Origin: JBKQHQ01 sp052148715
GTDB taxonomy: Bacteria > Pseudomonadota > Alphaproteobacteria > Rhizobiales > Xanthobacteraceae
DNA length: 64,000 bases
Assembly (NCBI GenBank): GCA_052148715.1
Contig: JBKQHQ010000055.1
Span: 1-64,000, forward strand
Direction: 5' to 3'
The position numbers were made by a program, and so were the translations under genes. The notes beneath the pieces are model-generated. The model worked only from the letters and a program-made list of their open reading frames with translations, did no database searches and had not been told where the DNA came from. Positions 9,016-18,457 of the stretch are shown here, in pieces; the first letter of the stretch is position 1, and each line of letters opens with the position of its first letter.

Positions 9016-11224
9016 GGCTGAGACGGCGAATCAGGCTCCGGGGCGAGGAGTCCTGGAGAGACTTTCCGCGGCCTGACAGGCTCGGGTTAGTCATGAAATA
9101 TTGGTGGGCGTTGAACGGTTCCTCGCCGGTTCCACGCTTGATGCGCGTCGACGTGCCGTCCGGCAACAGCTTCCAGCTTTGCTCGTTGTCCTTGAAGTTG
9201 GCAACCATGATCTGTTCAAGCACCTGCTCGTGCACCGTCGGATTGAGAATGGGACACAACACCTCCACGCGACGATCGAGGTTGCGTGGCATCAAATCCG
9301 CCGACGATATGTAGACCGCAGCCTTCGCGTGGGGCAGCTTCTGCCCGGCGCCGAAGCAATAGATCCGGCCGTGCTCGAGAAAGCGGCCAATGATCGACTT
9401 GACCCGGATATTGTCGGACAGGCCTGGAACGCCCGGGCGCAAGCAGCAGATACCGCGCACCACCAGGTCGACATCGACGCCGGCTTGCGATGCCCCGTAG
9501 AGCGCATCGATGATTTCCGGATCGACCAGCGAATTCATCTTCATCCAGATCGCGGCTGGACGGCCCGCGCTGGCATGGGCCGTCTCTTCGGCGATGTGCT
9601 CGCAGATGCGACGCCGCAGGGTCAACGGCGACACGGCCATCTTTTCGAGCTCGGCAGGTTCGGCATAGCCGGTAATGTAATTGAATACCCGCGCGACATC
9701 GCGAGCGATCACAGGGTCGGCCGTGAAGAACGACAGATCGGTGTAAACTCGCGCGGTGACTTGGTGGTAGTTGCCGGTCCCGACATGCACGTACGAGGAC
9801 AGCGAGCCGCCTTCCCGGCGCACGACCATCGAAAGCTTGGCATGGGTTTTCAAATCCATGAAGCCGAACACCACCTGCACGCCGGCGCGCTCAAGGTCAC
9901 GAGCCCAACGGATGTTGGCCTCTTCGTCAAAGCGCGCCTTCAGCTCGACGAGTGCGGTGACGGATTTGCCGGCCTCGGCCGCTTCGGCGAGCGCCTTGAC
10001 GATGGGGGAGTCGGCGGAAGTGCGGTAAAGCGTTTGTTTGATCGCGACGACGTCGGGGTCGTGCGCCGCCTGTTGCAGGAACTGCACCACGACATCGAAG
10101 GACTCGTAGGGGTGGTGGACGACGAGGTCCTTCTGCCGGATCGCCGCGAAGCAGTCGCCGCGATGGTCGCGAATGCGCTCCGGATAGCGCGGATTGTAAG
10201 GAACGAACTGGAGATCCTTACGATCGACGCGGGTCAGCTGGGCGAGCTCGCTCAAAGCCAGCACGCCATCGACCAGGAACATTTCGTCGTCCGCACAGCC
10301 GAGCGCCTGCTGCACGAACTGGCGCAGCGGGGCCGGCATCGCCGCCTCAAGCTCGAGTCTGATCGCTGATCCGCGGCGGCGTCTCTTGAGCACCGTCTCG
10401 AACAGCCGGACCAAATCTTCGGCCTCTTCCTCGATTTCGACTTCGGAATCGCGAATGACCCGGAATGCCCCCAGCCCCTTGACCGTGTAGCCGGGAAACA
10501 GGCGGCCGATGAAGAGGCTCGTAGCCCCCTCGAGCGTGATCAGGCGCACGGCCGACCCGTCGCCCTGATCGGGCAGGCGGATGAAGCGGTCGATCTTGTT
10601 CGGCATGCGAATGAGCGCGTTCATCGCCTTGCCGTCGCTTATGCGCGCCAACGCCAGCGCGATCGAGAACCCCAGATTGGGGATGAATGGGAACGGGTGC
10701 GCTGGGTCGATGGCAAGCGGCGTGAGCAGCGGAAAAATCTGCTGCAGGAAGTAGTCCTCGAGCCAAGCCTTTTCCTGTTTCTTTACGTCCTGACCGTCGA
10801 TCAGCACGATGTTCTGCTTGGACAAGAGCTTACGCAGTTGCCGCCAGATCGTTTGCTGATCGCTCGATAGCGCGGCCACCGCCTCGCCGATGCGGGCGAG
10901 TTGCTCGGCAGGCGTGAGCCCGTCCGGGCTCTTGCTGAGAATGCCCGCGCGCACCTGCCCCTTCAGGCCGGCGACCCGCACCATGAAGAATTCATCTAGG
11001 TTATTGGCGGAAATGGACAAAAAGCGAACACGTTCAAGCAGCGGATGCCCCTCATTGGCGGCTTCCTCTAGCACCCGCCGGTTGAAATGCAGCCAGGACA
11101 GCTCCCGATTGATGAACCGTTCGGGTTGGTTAGCCAGCTCGACAACGGGTGCAGGCCTCGCGCTGTCCTCCGGGGGGACTTCGGTTTCCGCAGTAACGGC
11201 AATGCCTTGGCTCGCGTCTGCCAT
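9008..11224 (-). CDS. ppk: Polyphosphate kinase 1
   Basis: The enzyme reversibly transfers the gamma-phosphate of ATP to polyphosphate. The 738-residue protein begins with the PPK1 N-terminal helical domain (RFINRELSWLHFNRRVLEEA, about 36-55). The autophosphorylated His is in THAKLSMVVRREGG, and the second phospholipase-D-like His motif is LPHAKAAVYISSADL. Length and motifs match PPK1. It lies first in the ppk-ppx operon, downstream of hdaA on the same strand with an 81-base gap. Confidence 0.95.
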   Translation of the reverse strand: MADASQGIAVTAETEVPPEDSARPAPVVELANQPERFINRELSWLHFNRRVLEEAANEGHPLLERVRFLSISANNLDEFFMVRVAGLKGQVRAGILSKSPDGLTPAEQLARIGEAVAALSSDQQTIWRQLRKLLSKQNIVLIDGQDVKKQEKAWLEDYFLQQIFPLLTPLAIDPAHPFPFIPNLGFSIALALARISDGKAMNALIRMPNKIDRFIRLPDQGDGSAVRLITLEGATSLFIGRLFPGYTVKGLGAFRVIRDSEVEIEEEAEDLVRLFETVLKRRRRGSAIRLELEAAMPAPLRQFVQQALGCADDEMFLVDGVLALSELAQLTRVDRKDLQFVPYNPRYPERIRDHRGDCFAAIRQKDLVVHHPYESFDVVVQFLQQAAHDPDVVAIKQTLYRTSADSPIVKALAEAAEAGKSVTALVELKARFDEEANIRWARDLERAGVQVVFGFMDLKTHAKLSMVVRREGGSLSSYVHVGTGNYHQVTARVYTDLSFFTADPVIARDVARVFNYITGYAEPAELEKMAVSPLTLRRRICEHIAEETAHASAGRPAAIWMKMNSLVDPEIIDALYGASQAGVDVDLVVRGICCLRPGVPGLSDNIRVKSIIGRFLEHGRIYCFGAGQKLPHAKAAVYISSADLMPRNLDRRVEVLCPILNPTVHEQVLEQIMVANFKDNEQSWKLLPDGTSTRIKRGTGEEPFNAHQYFMTNPSLSGRGKSLQDSSPRSLIRRLSRA

Positions 11225-11305
11225 CGTTCGTGCTCAAAGGTTGAGGTCATCGCCGGTATCGGAAGGGCCAATCAATGACCACATCGGCGTAAAGCAATCC
11301 TTCCG

Positions 11306-11989
11306 TCAAGCCTGTTCTTCCCGCAACATTTCCGCCGCGAGCGCACGCGTTACCGGGCGCCGCTGTCGCAGTGCTTCTTGATCGAGCCTTTCGACCACGG
11401 TACGTGCGGCGGCGAACGACCGCTCGATATGGTTTATCACGTATTTGATGACGCTTTGATCAACGTCAATCTGGCGATCCGCCCACATTTTTACCATGAG
11501 GGCGCGCAACAAGGCGTCATCGGGGGCGGCCAAAGTCACCGTCGGAATGGCCCGCAGCCGCGATGCGAGGTCGCGAATCGCGACCTTCCAACTGGTTGGT
11601 GCGGTGCGCGCCGTGAGTAAGAGGAAGGCACCCTCTTCACGTGCCAAATTCAGCAGGTGGAACAGCGCACGCTCGTTAAGGCCTTCCTCGCAAACATCCT
11701 CAAGCACCAGCGCGCCGGTGGCGAGCGCCGCCGGTGGATGGGTATCCGCTAGCGCTCGGGATGCCAGGAAGCGGGCACCTGCGGTCGCGGCCCAGATCGA
11801 CGCAAGGTGGCTCTTGCCCGATCCCGCTGGTCCAACGACCGCAACGACCCGATCCGGCCAGTCCGGCCAGCGATCGACCAGCGCGAGGGCGGCGCCATTC
11901 GCGGGCCCTTCGAGAAAATCCTCGCGTGCGAAACTCACCGCATGTTCAAGCGCAAGAGCGAGTTGGCGCGGAGCTGAACGAGCCGACAT
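11306..11989 (-). CDS. hdaA: DnaA-related regulator of replication initiation, HdaA/Hda type
   Basis: This 227-residue AAA+ protein resembles the ATPase part of DnaA without the DNA-binding domain. With the sliding clamp it stimulates ATP hydrolysis by DnaA after initiation. A clamp-binding QLALAL motif sits at residues 9-14, followed by a Walker A motif GPAGSGKS (53-60), a Walker B-like ALVLEDV, and a sensor/lid region. In relatives the same strand carries an AI-2E-family permease and a CDP-alcohol phosphatidyltransferase just upstream; here the permease is only a remnant. Confidence 0.9.
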   Translation of the reverse strand: MSARSAPRQLALALEHAVSFAREDFLEGPANGAALALVDRWPDWPDRVVAVVGPAGSGKSHLASIWAATAGARFLASRALADTHPPAALATGALVLEDVCEEGLNERALFHLLNLAREEGAFLLLTARTAPTSWKVAIRDLASRLRAIPTVTLAAPDDALLRALMVKMWADRQIDVDQSVIKYVINHIERSFAAARTVVERLDQEALRQRRPVTRALAAEMLREEQA

Positions 11990-11995
11990 TTGCTG

Positions 11996-12373
11996 TCAGG
12001 ATGAGTGTGTGCCCGTATAGAGCGGGCTCGCAAGGTATTGCCGCAATGCGAAACGGACAAGCGCTCCGATCGCCGCAGCGAGCGGGATTGCAAGGAAAAG
12101 CCCGACAAACCCGAACAAAGAGCCGAAGGCCAACAGCGCAAACATCAGCCATCCCGGGTGTAGCCCGATACTCTCACCAACAAGTTTGGGGAGCAAGCAC
12201 GCAGCCCTCCAGGAACTGCCTAACCGTCCGCGAAAAACTGGTCCGCTGCAATCCCGACGGCGAGGGCGAGCCCGATCGTCGAGCCACATCAAGGAAAAGG
12301 TGATCGAGCCTGAGATGACGCCGATCGGCAGCCCAAAATTAGGCCGATCAACGTGAGTGCCTCGTCGGCGGTA
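11996..12373 (-). pseudogene. Decayed C-terminal part of an AI-2E family (PerM/TqsA-like) permease
   Basis: Only the last third or so of a permease of roughly 350 residues can be recognised, spread over several frames. It begins with ALTLIGLILG, shifts frame to GLPIGVISGSITF, shifts again to GLALAVGIAADQFF followed by an in-frame stop, then QFLEG and finally a long clean tail KLVGESIGLHPGWLMFALLA through FALRQYLASPLYTG. At least three frame changes, a stop and a missing stretch are present, and the N-terminal part is absent because the next gene begins only 4 bases upstream. These lesions are too many for a single base error. Confidence 0.8.
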
Positions 12374-12377
12374 CGGC

Positions 12378-13064
12378 TCAAAGGCTCGGCTCGGCCGGGT
12401 TCATGTGACGGACCCACTCGACCAGATAGATGCCGACCGAAAGCAAGGTCAAGACCGCGACCGCGGCTTGCGCCAAGGTCCGCACCGGCCCGGCGTTGAA
12501 CTGAAAGCCGAGCGCTCCCAACACCAGACAAGCGAATACGATCTGCGCAACGGTATTCAATTTCGAGGCCAGATGCGGGCTCACGGTCACCGGCTTGCCC
12601 AACAGCCAGGAGAGCATAACCGCGCCGACGATCATGATATCGCGCGAAACGACCAGGATGACGAGCCAGCGGGGGATTGCGCCCACGACGCCAAGCGCGA
12701 CGTAAATCGAGACGATCAGCGCCTTGTCGGCCAGCGGATCGAGATAAGAGCCCAGCTCGCTCGTCATGCCAAACCGCTTGGCGATAAATCCGTCGACGGC
12801 GTCGCTGATGCCAGCGGCCAGGAACAAGAGGAACGCCGTTTGCATGGCGCCCGCGGTGATCGCCCAAACCACGATCGGCACCAACAGAATGCGCCCCAAC
12901 GTAATGAGATTTGGGATACTCAAACTGCGCCCCGGCTCGACAAACGCCCCAGCTGACCACTTGGTCGCCGCGTTCCGCTCAAATTCCGGCTTGAGCGGTC
13001 CGCTCTCAACCGCCGGTCCGGAAACGCCAGATATTTCAACACTTTGTGTTGATTTAGCGAGCAC
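12378..13064 (-). CDS. CDP-alcohol phosphatidyltransferase (PgsA-like)
   Basis: This integral membrane enzyme of phospholipid synthesis transfers a phosphatidyl group from CDP-diacylglycerol to an alcohol. The family signature is present as DAVDGFIAKRFG...GSYLDPLADK, with Lys in place of the usual Arg of the DGxxAR element. Several hydrophobic helices follow. At 228 residues the protein has about 48 extra N-terminal residues compared with relatives beginning at SIPNLITLGR; a TTG at 12921-12923 is a possible alternative start. It is divergent from purN. The acceptor alcohol cannot be read from sequence. Confidence 0.85.
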   Translation of the reverse strand: MLAKSTQSVEISGVSGPAVESGPLKPEFERNAATKWSAGAFVEPGRSLSIPNLITLGRILLVPIVVWAITAGAMQTAFLLFLAAGISDAVDGFIAKRFGMTSELGSYLDPLADKALIVSIYVALGVVGAIPRWLVILVVSRDIMIVGAVMLSWLLGKPVTVSPHLASKLNTVAQIVFACLVLGALGFQFNAGPVRTLAQAAVAVLTLLSVGIYLVEWVRHMNPAEPSL

Positions 13065-13175
13065 GACGACTAGACACCAAGCGTTGGCGACGCGACACGA
13101 ATATTCTTAATATAAGCGGTACGTGCGCCATTGCCCACGGTGCAATTCCGACATAGGAACCGATCGGAGGGTAGC

Positions 13176-13295
13176 ATGGACGATCATGTCGCTTGTGGTA
13201 GGCAGAACTGGCGAGGTCTTTCCCTACAAGATTTTGCGGATGTCGGCGGCGAGGCTCCAGGGGGCGGCGGGTTTCTGTTTGTGGTATCGGAATAG
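13176..13295 (+). CDS. Possible 39-codon ORF with a strong ribosome-binding site
   Basis: A CGGAGG sequence ends six bases before an ATG that opens a 39-codon frame rich in Gly near its end (GGEAPGGGGFLF). It lies in the gap where purM would be expected. I do not recognise it. It may be a chance frame left over from the decayed region, although the Shine-Dalgarno is better than most here. Confidence 0.2.
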   Translation: MDDHVACGRQNWRGLSLQDFADVGGEAPGGGGFLFVVSE

Positions 13296-13411
13296 CCGAG
13301 GCAACGATGTCGATCGTGATCGGTGAAGGCACGGTAGCGGCCAAATTCGGCGCGCTGCGCCACGGCGAGGGATTGCCGGTCGCATGCGATGGTCAGCAGG
13401 ACCTCGCCTGA
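13271..13411 (+). pseudogene. Probable 3' scrap of purM (phosphoribosylformylglycinamidine cyclo-ligase)
   Basis: In the relatives I know, purM ends directly before purN. Here the frame that ends 3 bases before the purN start reads VCGIGIAEATM..., then VAAKFGALRHGEG and PVACDGQQDLA with a TGA. CGIGI resembles the conserved CGIGM of the PurM C-terminal domain, and the ending resembles PVAYxGxLDLA of rhizobial PurM. No other part of PurM is found upstream, where the phosphatidyltransferase gene begins. The match is short and judged by eye. Confidence 0.4.
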
Positions 13412-13414
13412 GCG

Positions 13415-14062
13415 ATGGCACGCAAACGGGTCGCCATTCTGATTTCCGGGCGCGGCTCCAATATGGCCGCGCTGATCAACGCGGCGAGCGACGCAAGTTT
13501 TCCCGCCGAAATCGTCCTTGTTGTCTCCAATCGAGGGCACGCCGCGGGACTCGCATTCGCTCGGGAGGCGGGGACCAGGGCGGCGGTCGTCGAGCACACG
13601 CGCAGCGGCGAAGCGTTCGAGCGCGCACTTCAGGACATTCTCGTGGCCGAACGCATCGATCTGGTCTGCCTCGCTGGCTTCATGCGCCTTTTAACGCCGC
13701 CGTTCGTTGATCAATGGAGCGGCCGCATGCTCAACATCCACCCTGCCCTATTGCCGGCCTTCAGAGGCCTGCACACGCACGAGCGGGCGCTTGCCGCGGG
13801 CGTTAAGATTCATGGGGCAACCGTCCACTTCGTCGTGCCGGAGATGGACGCCGGCCCCATTGTTGCGCAAGCGGCCGTGCCTGTCCTTGAGAACGATACG
13901 CCGGCAACGCTGGCTCAGCGTGTCCTGATCGCGGAGCATCGCATCTATCCATTGGCGCTGCGACTGCTCGCGGAGGATCGCATCCAGATCATCGATGGCC
14001 GTTGTCACATTGCAGGCCTGGGAGCGAACGATCATGCGCTGTTCGCGCCGGATGCGAATTAG
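13415..14062 (+). CDS. purN: Phosphoribosylglycinamide formyltransferase
   Basis: PurN formylates GAR with 10-formyltetrahydrofolate in purine synthesis. The 215-residue protein begins VAILISGRGSNM, the phosphate-binding loop. It carries the catalytic Asn-His pair in MLNIHPALLPAFRG, the second His in HGATVHFV and the catalytic Asp in EMDAGPIV. Its usual partner purM is missing upstream except for a probable scrap, so AIR synthase must be encoded elsewhere if the pathway is complete. A GST-family gene follows after 12 bases. Confidence 0.95.
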   Translation: MARKRVAILISGRGSNMAALINAASDASFPAEIVLVVSNRGHAAGLAFAREAGTRAAVVEHTRSGEAFERALQDILVAERIDLVCLAGFMRLLTPPFVDQWSGRMLNIHPALLPAFRGLHTHERALAAGVKIHGATVHFVVPEMDAGPIVAQAAVPVLENDTPATLAQRVLIAEHRIYPLALRLLAEDRIQIIDGRCHIAGLGANDHALFAPDAN

Positions 14063-14074
14063 CGGAGGAACCTA

Positions 14075-14806
14075 ATGATCACCTTGTACACGTTTGGTCC
14101 CGGATTCGGTCTTCCCGATCCGAGCCCGTTTGTCATGAAAGCCGAAGTGTTGTTGAAGATGGCTGGTCTTCCCTATCGTGCTGACACGACCGGCTTTCGC
14201 AAGGCACCGAAGGGGAAGCTGCCTTACATCGATGATGATGGCGAACGTATCGCCGACTCTACTTTCATCAGATGGCACCTCGAAAAGAAATACCGCGCCG
14301 ACTTCGACCGGGGGCTGAGCGCCGCGGATCGCGCCGTCGCTTGGGCGTTCGAGAAGATGGCCGAAGACCATCTGTATTGGACGATCGTCGAGGCCAGGTG
14401 GATCGACGAGGCCAATTTCGCCAAAGGCCCGATCCAGTTCTTCCGTTCCGTCCCTGCTCCAATGCGGCCGCTGGTCATTGCCATGGTTCGCCGTGGCGTC
14501 CGCAAGAGCTTGCATGCGCACGGGATCGGCCGGCATTCGAGCTCGCAAATCGTCCAACTCGGCACGCGAAGCATCAACGCGATCGCCGACTTTCTCAGCG
14601 ACAAGCCCTACTTCATGGGTGCGACCGCAAGCGGCGTCGACGCCAGCATTTTCGCCTTTGCGGCCGCCGCTCTCTGCCGTCAATTCGATACCCCATTGCG
14701 TACCGCGGCGGAGCGGCACGACAATCTGCAGCGTTATGTCAGTCGCATGATGATGGCTTACTACCCGGATCAAGGGGAAGTCACGGGCCGCAAGGCGATC
14801 GCTTGA
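14075..14806 (+). CDS. Glutathione S-transferase family protein, Tom37/FAXC-like N-terminus
   Basis: The 243-residue protein has an N-terminal thioredoxin-like domain opening ITLYTFGPGFGLPDPSPFV and continuing with GKLPYIDDDGERIADST, the cis-Pro and gamma-glutamyl-binding region of GSTs. A helical C-terminal domain includes DKPYFMGATASGVDASIFAF. The opening resembles the metaxin/FAXC branch rather than classical GSTs. The substrate is unknown. It follows purN closely and is probably cotranscribed. AGGAACC precedes the start. Confidence 0.8.
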   Translation: MITLYTFGPGFGLPDPSPFVMKAEVLLKMAGLPYRADTTGFRKAPKGKLPYIDDDGERIADSTFIRWHLEKKYRADFDRGLSAADRAVAWAFEKMAEDHLYWTIVEARWIDEANFAKGPIQFFRSVPAPMRPLVIAMVRRGVRKSLHAHGIGRHSSSQIVQLGTRSINAIADFLSDKPYFMGATASGVDASIFAFAAAALCRQFDTPLRTAAERHDNLQRYVSRMMMAYYPDQGEVTGRKAIA

Positions 14807-14994
14807 ATCCCCCTAATCGGGTCAAGGCCGCGCGCCGGTGGAACCGGCGTGACGATGGCCGGGCCATATTGAAGCCCCGCGCGAAGCCCAATCAGCCAAC
14901 GCTCCGATGACAAATATTTCACTGCGGCCAGAGCTGCTCTGTTCCCCAGCAACGCAACCAGCGCACCGCGCCACATCCATCCCGCCTGACCCGG

Positions 14995-15789
14995 TCAAAC
15001 TTGGTCTCGGGCGGCCCGTTCCACGACCACGACCGATGCTTCATCCTTTGGCGCAAGCCGCGCCCGAAACCAACGCCCAACGAGGACCACTGAGGCAGCG
15101 CCCAGCAATCCCAGGAAGACACCCAGAAGGTTGGTGTGCTCATGGATTTGGAGCCCGAACAATGTCGTGTCGATATCCAAATGCAGCAACGCGATCGAGT
15201 TCACATGATCCTCGTAGGCCTTATCATCGGCTATCATATTCCCGGCGATCCAGCCCAGAAACGCCGCACCCGCCCAAACGATGACCGGGAACCGCTCCAG
15301 GAGCGCAGTAATGAGCGCGGCGCCGGCAATCACCATTGGAATGCTGATGGAAAGCCCGATGACCATCAAGGTCATGCGATGCTGAGCCGCGCCTGCCACG
15401 GCAACCACATTGTCGAGGCTCATGACAATATCGGCGAGGACTACGATACGAACGGCACGCCACAGATCTTCGACCGCTTGGACGGTACCCTCCTCGTGCT
15501 CCTCTTCGGGGATCAGCAGCTTGGTCGCGATCCAAAGCAAGGCGCACCCGCCAACCAGTTGAAAAAAAGGCAAGTTGGTCAGCGCCGTTGCGACGCCGGT
15601 GAACACGACGAGCAGCACGGAGGCGACGCCGGCCCCAATGACCATACCCCAAACGCGTTCCCGAGGCGGGAGCCTGCGGCAAGCCAGTGCGATTACAACG
15701 GCATTATCGCCGGACAAAAGAATGTTGATCCAGATGATCTGGACAACGGCGAACCAGAATTGCGGCCGGGAGAATTCCGACCAATCCAT
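14995..15789 (-). CDS. TerC family integral membrane protein
   Basis: The 264-residue polytopic protein has the TerC pattern: an early acidic motif in helix 2 (NILLSGDNAVVIAL, about 22-35) and its repeat in the second half (DIVMSLDNVVAVAG). An acidic loop EEEHEEG lies between the halves. TerC proteins act in tellurite resistance or in Mn2+ export and metal loading of exported proteins; I cannot tell which applies. I looked for a yybP-ykoY Mn riboswitch in the leader and did not find one. Confidence 0.88.
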   Translation of the reverse strand: MDWSEFSRPQFWFAVVQIIWINILLSGDNAVVIALACRRLPPRERVWGMVIGAGVASVLLVVFTGVATALTNLPFFQLVGGCALLWIATKLLIPEEEHEEGTVQAVEDLWRAVRIVVLADIVMSLDNVVAVAGAAQHRMTLMVIGLSISIPMVIAGAALITALLERFPVIVWAGAAFLGWIAGNMIADDKAYEDHVNSIALLHLDIDTTLFGLQIHEHTNLLGVFLGLLGAASVVLVGRWFRARLAPKDEASVVVVERAARDQV

Positions 15790-15919
15790 AAACTTCCCCC
15801 CGGCTCTTGCCCTTCGGTCAAGTCCACCCCGGCCGCCTCACGTCACGGCCTTTTCCTTCTAATGACCGACGCAAGGCGTGACCAGTCTCGTAGCCACGCC
15901 TGCACCACATATCCGACCA

Positions 15920-16342
15920 TCAGCCGACGATTTCGTTGCCGGAGAAGAATTGCGCGATTTCCTTCGCGGCGGTTTCCGGAGCGTCCGACCCATGCACCGA
16001 ATTCTCACCGACCGATTTGGCGTGAACCTTGCGGATCGTCCCATCTGCCGCCTTGGCCGGATCGGTCGCGCCCATGATCTCCCGGTACTTATTGATCGCG
16101 TTTTCACCCTCGAGCACCTGCACGACCACGGGTCCCGAGGTCATGAACTCTACGAGTTCGCCGAAGAACGGTCGCTGACGATGCACGGCGTAGAATGTCT
16201 CTGCCTCCCCGCGCGTCATCCGGATGCGTTTTTGGCCGATGATCCGTAACCCGGCTCTCTCGATCATAGCGTTAATAGCGCCGGTAAGATTGCGCGCGGT
16301 GGCGTCGGGCTTGAGAATCGAAAACGTTCGCTCGACCGGCAT
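15920..16342 (-). CDS. ndk: Nucleoside diphosphate kinase
   Basis: Ndk balances nucleoside triphosphate pools by a ping-pong mechanism through a phosphohistidine. The 140-residue protein has the active-site motif NSVHGSDAPE with His117, and the N-terminal ERTFSILKPDA. The length is exactly family-typical. It is divergent from the ABC-F gene across a 218-base spacer in which I see no gene. Confidence 0.97.
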   Translation of the reverse strand: MPVERTFSILKPDATARNLTGAINAMIERAGLRIIGQKRIRMTRGEAETFYAVHRQRPFFGELVEFMTSGPVVVQVLEGENAINKYREIMGATDPAKAADGTIRKVHAKSVGENSVHGSDAPETAAKEIAQFFSGNEIVG

Positions 16343-16560
16343 TGGCTATCCTTGGCGAGTGGGTTCAGGTGGGACGCTTATAGCGGCGCGCGTCGGTTGG
16401 CGGCAAGACGAAGGTCCCCGTGCGCAAATGCTGCGCGGTGAGCCATTTCGGCCGCGCCGAGCCCTCGCAGCAGCGATGAGCCTCGTGGCACGGTTTGCAC
16501 CGCCCGCGACCAGCGCGCAACCGGGGTTGCGCGGCGAGCGGCAGCCGGCCACAAAGCCGC

Positions 16561-18447
16561 ATGCTCGCGATAGACGATCTCTCCGTTCGCATTGCCGGTC
16601 GGCTGTTGATCGAGGGCGCGTCCGTTCAGATTCCGGAGGGCGCGCGGGTTGGCCTAGTCGGCCGCAACGGCACCGGCAAGACCACGCTGTTTCGCGTCAT
16701 AGCCGGCGATATCGCCGCCGAGGGCGGTGACGTTCGGTTGCCGCCGCGCTGGCGCCTCGGCCGGCTGGCGCAAGAAGCCCCCGATGGCCCTGAATCGCTC
16801 ATCGAGGTGGTGCTCAGCGCCGACACCGAACGCACGCGGCTCTTCGCCGAGGCGGAGGTCGAGCGCGACCCGCACCGCATCGCCGAGATCCAGACTCGGC
16901 TCGCCGATATCGGCGCGCATGCAGCGCCGGCGCGCGCCGCCGCCATCCTGTCCGGGCTCGGCTTCGATGCGCAAGCGCAGCAGCGGCCTTGTGCCGAGTT
17001 CTCCGGCGGCTGGCGCATGCGCGTCGCGCTGGCCGCCACCTTGTTTGGGGAACCTGATCTGCTGCTGCTCGATGAGCCTACCAACTATCTCGACCTCGAG
17101 GGCACTTTGTGGCTTGAGGAGCATCTGGCGCGCTATCCGCGCACGTTGATCGTCATCAGCCATGATCGCGATCTGCTCGATCACTCAGTTGACAGTATCC
17201 TCTCGCTTGCGGGAGGCAAGCTTGCGCTCTATCGCGGTGGCTATTCGGCATTCGAGCGCCAGCGCAACGAGCGCCAGCGGCTCGATCAGAAACTCGCGAA
17301 GAAGCAGGACGCGGATCGCAAGCGGCTGCAGGCCTTCGTCGACCGCTTCCGCGCCAAGGCGACCAAGGCGCGCCAAGCGCAATCGCGGCTCAAGCTCCTC
17401 GCCAAGCTCGAGCCGATCACGATCCTGGCCGATGATGCGCGCGGCATCGATATCCCGCCGCCGGCCCAGCTTCTCTCGCCGCCGATCGTTGCGCTCGACG
17501 ACGTTTCGGTCGGCTACGCGCCGGGGCGGCCGGTATTGCGTCGCCTGAACCTGCGGATCGACAACGACGACCGCATTGCGCTCTTAGGTGCCAACGGCAA
17601 CGGCAAGTCAACGCTGGTCAAGCTGATCGCCGGCCGCCTCGAGCCGCAGGAAGGCAGCATTACTCGCGCCGACAAACTGCGCATCGGCTATTTCGCTCAG
17701 CATCAGCTGGATGAGTTGGACCCGGTGGCCACGCCGTACGATCATGTTCGCCGGCTGATGCCGGAAGCCGCGGAAGCGAAGGTGCGGGCACGCACTGGTG
17801 CGATCGGTTTTCCTGGCTCGGCCGCCGATACGCCGATCCAAAATTTGTCGGGCGGCGAAAAGGCCAGGCTGCTGCTTGGGCTTGCGACCTTTGCGGGCCC
17901 TCATCTCTTGATCCTCGACGAGCCGAGCAACCATCTCGATATCGACAGCCGTGCTGCGCTGATCGAGGCGATCAGCGCCTATCCGGGCGCCGTGATCCTC
18001 GTCTCGCATGATCGCTACTTGCTCGAGGCCTGCGCGGATCGGCTGTGGCTTGTGGCGGAAGGCCGGGTTCTCCCCTTCGACGGCGATCTTGCCGACTATC
18101 AGCAACGCGTCCTTTCGGATCGAGGCGCCGGTGCGGAGACGGAACGCGCAGGCCGCCAAGCCGGACAGGCAAGAGCGAGCCGCACCGAGTTGCGCCGAGC
18201 CGCCGCCGAACGGCGCACCGAGCTCGCGCCACTGCGCCAACGCATTGCCCAAGCCGAAGCTGCCATCGCACGCGCCGGCAAGGAGATCGCTCGGATCGAC
18301 GCGACACTGGCCACGCCAGGCCTATTCGCGCGCGACCCGCTCCAGGCGGCGACGCTCGCCAAGGCTCGGTCCGAGGCCGCCAACGCATTGGCCGCCGCCG
18401 AAGATGAGTGGCTTGTGGCGAGTGCCGAATACGAGCAAGCCTCGTAA
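16561..18447 (+). CDS. ABC-F family ATPase (Uup/YheS-like)
   Basis: ABC-F proteins bind ribosomes or act in translation quality control; they have paired ATPase domains and no membrane part. The 628-residue protein shows Walker A GRNGTGKT (34-41) with signature SGGWRMR and Walker B LLLLDEP in the first half. A basic linker with KQDADRKRLQAF follows, then Walker A GANGNGKST, signature SGGEKAR and Walker B LLILDEP in the second half. The C-terminal 100 residues form an Ala/Arg/Glu-rich coiled coil. The ATG at 16561 (MLAIDDLSVRIAG) was chosen over upstream starts. Confidence 0.92.
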   Translation: MLAIDDLSVRIAGRLLIEGASVQIPEGARVGLVGRNGTGKTTLFRVIAGDIAAEGGDVRLPPRWRLGRLAQEAPDGPESLIEVVLSADTERTRLFAEAEVERDPHRIAEIQTRLADIGAHAAPARAAAILSGLGFDAQAQQRPCAEFSGGWRMRVALAATLFGEPDLLLLDEPTNYLDLEGTLWLEEHLARYPRTLIVISHDRDLLDHSVDSILSLAGGKLALYRGGYSAFERQRNERQRLDQKLAKKQDADRKRLQAFVDRFRAKATKARQAQSRLKLLAKLEPITILADDARGIDIPPPAQLLSPPIVALDDVSVGYAPGRPVLRRLNLRIDNDDRIALLGANGNGKSTLVKLIAGRLEPQEGSITRADKLRIGYFAQHQLDELDPVATPYDHVRRLMPEAAEAKVRARTGAIGFPGSAADTPIQNLSGGEKARLLLGLATFAGPHLLILDEPSNHLDIDSRAALIEAISAYPGAVILVSHDRYLLEACADRLWLVAEGRVLPFDGDLADYQQRVLSDRGAGAETERAGRQAGQARASRTELRRAAAERRTELAPLRQRIAQAEAAIARAGKEIARIDATLATPGLFARDPLQAATLAKARSEAANALAAAEDEWLVASAEYEQAS

Positions 18448-18457
18448 CGCGATTTGG

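Noticed and set aside
12289..12960. Long open frame on the minus strand over the phosphatidyltransferase gene
   Set aside because: Its composition is that of an alternative frame; the phosphatidyltransferase frame carries the family motif. Only its last residues (near 12330-12373) contribute to the permease remnant.
15790..15919. Mn-sensing yybP-ykoY riboswitch in the terC leader
   Set aside because: None of the conserved GGGGAGUAGC-like segments or paired helices could be found.
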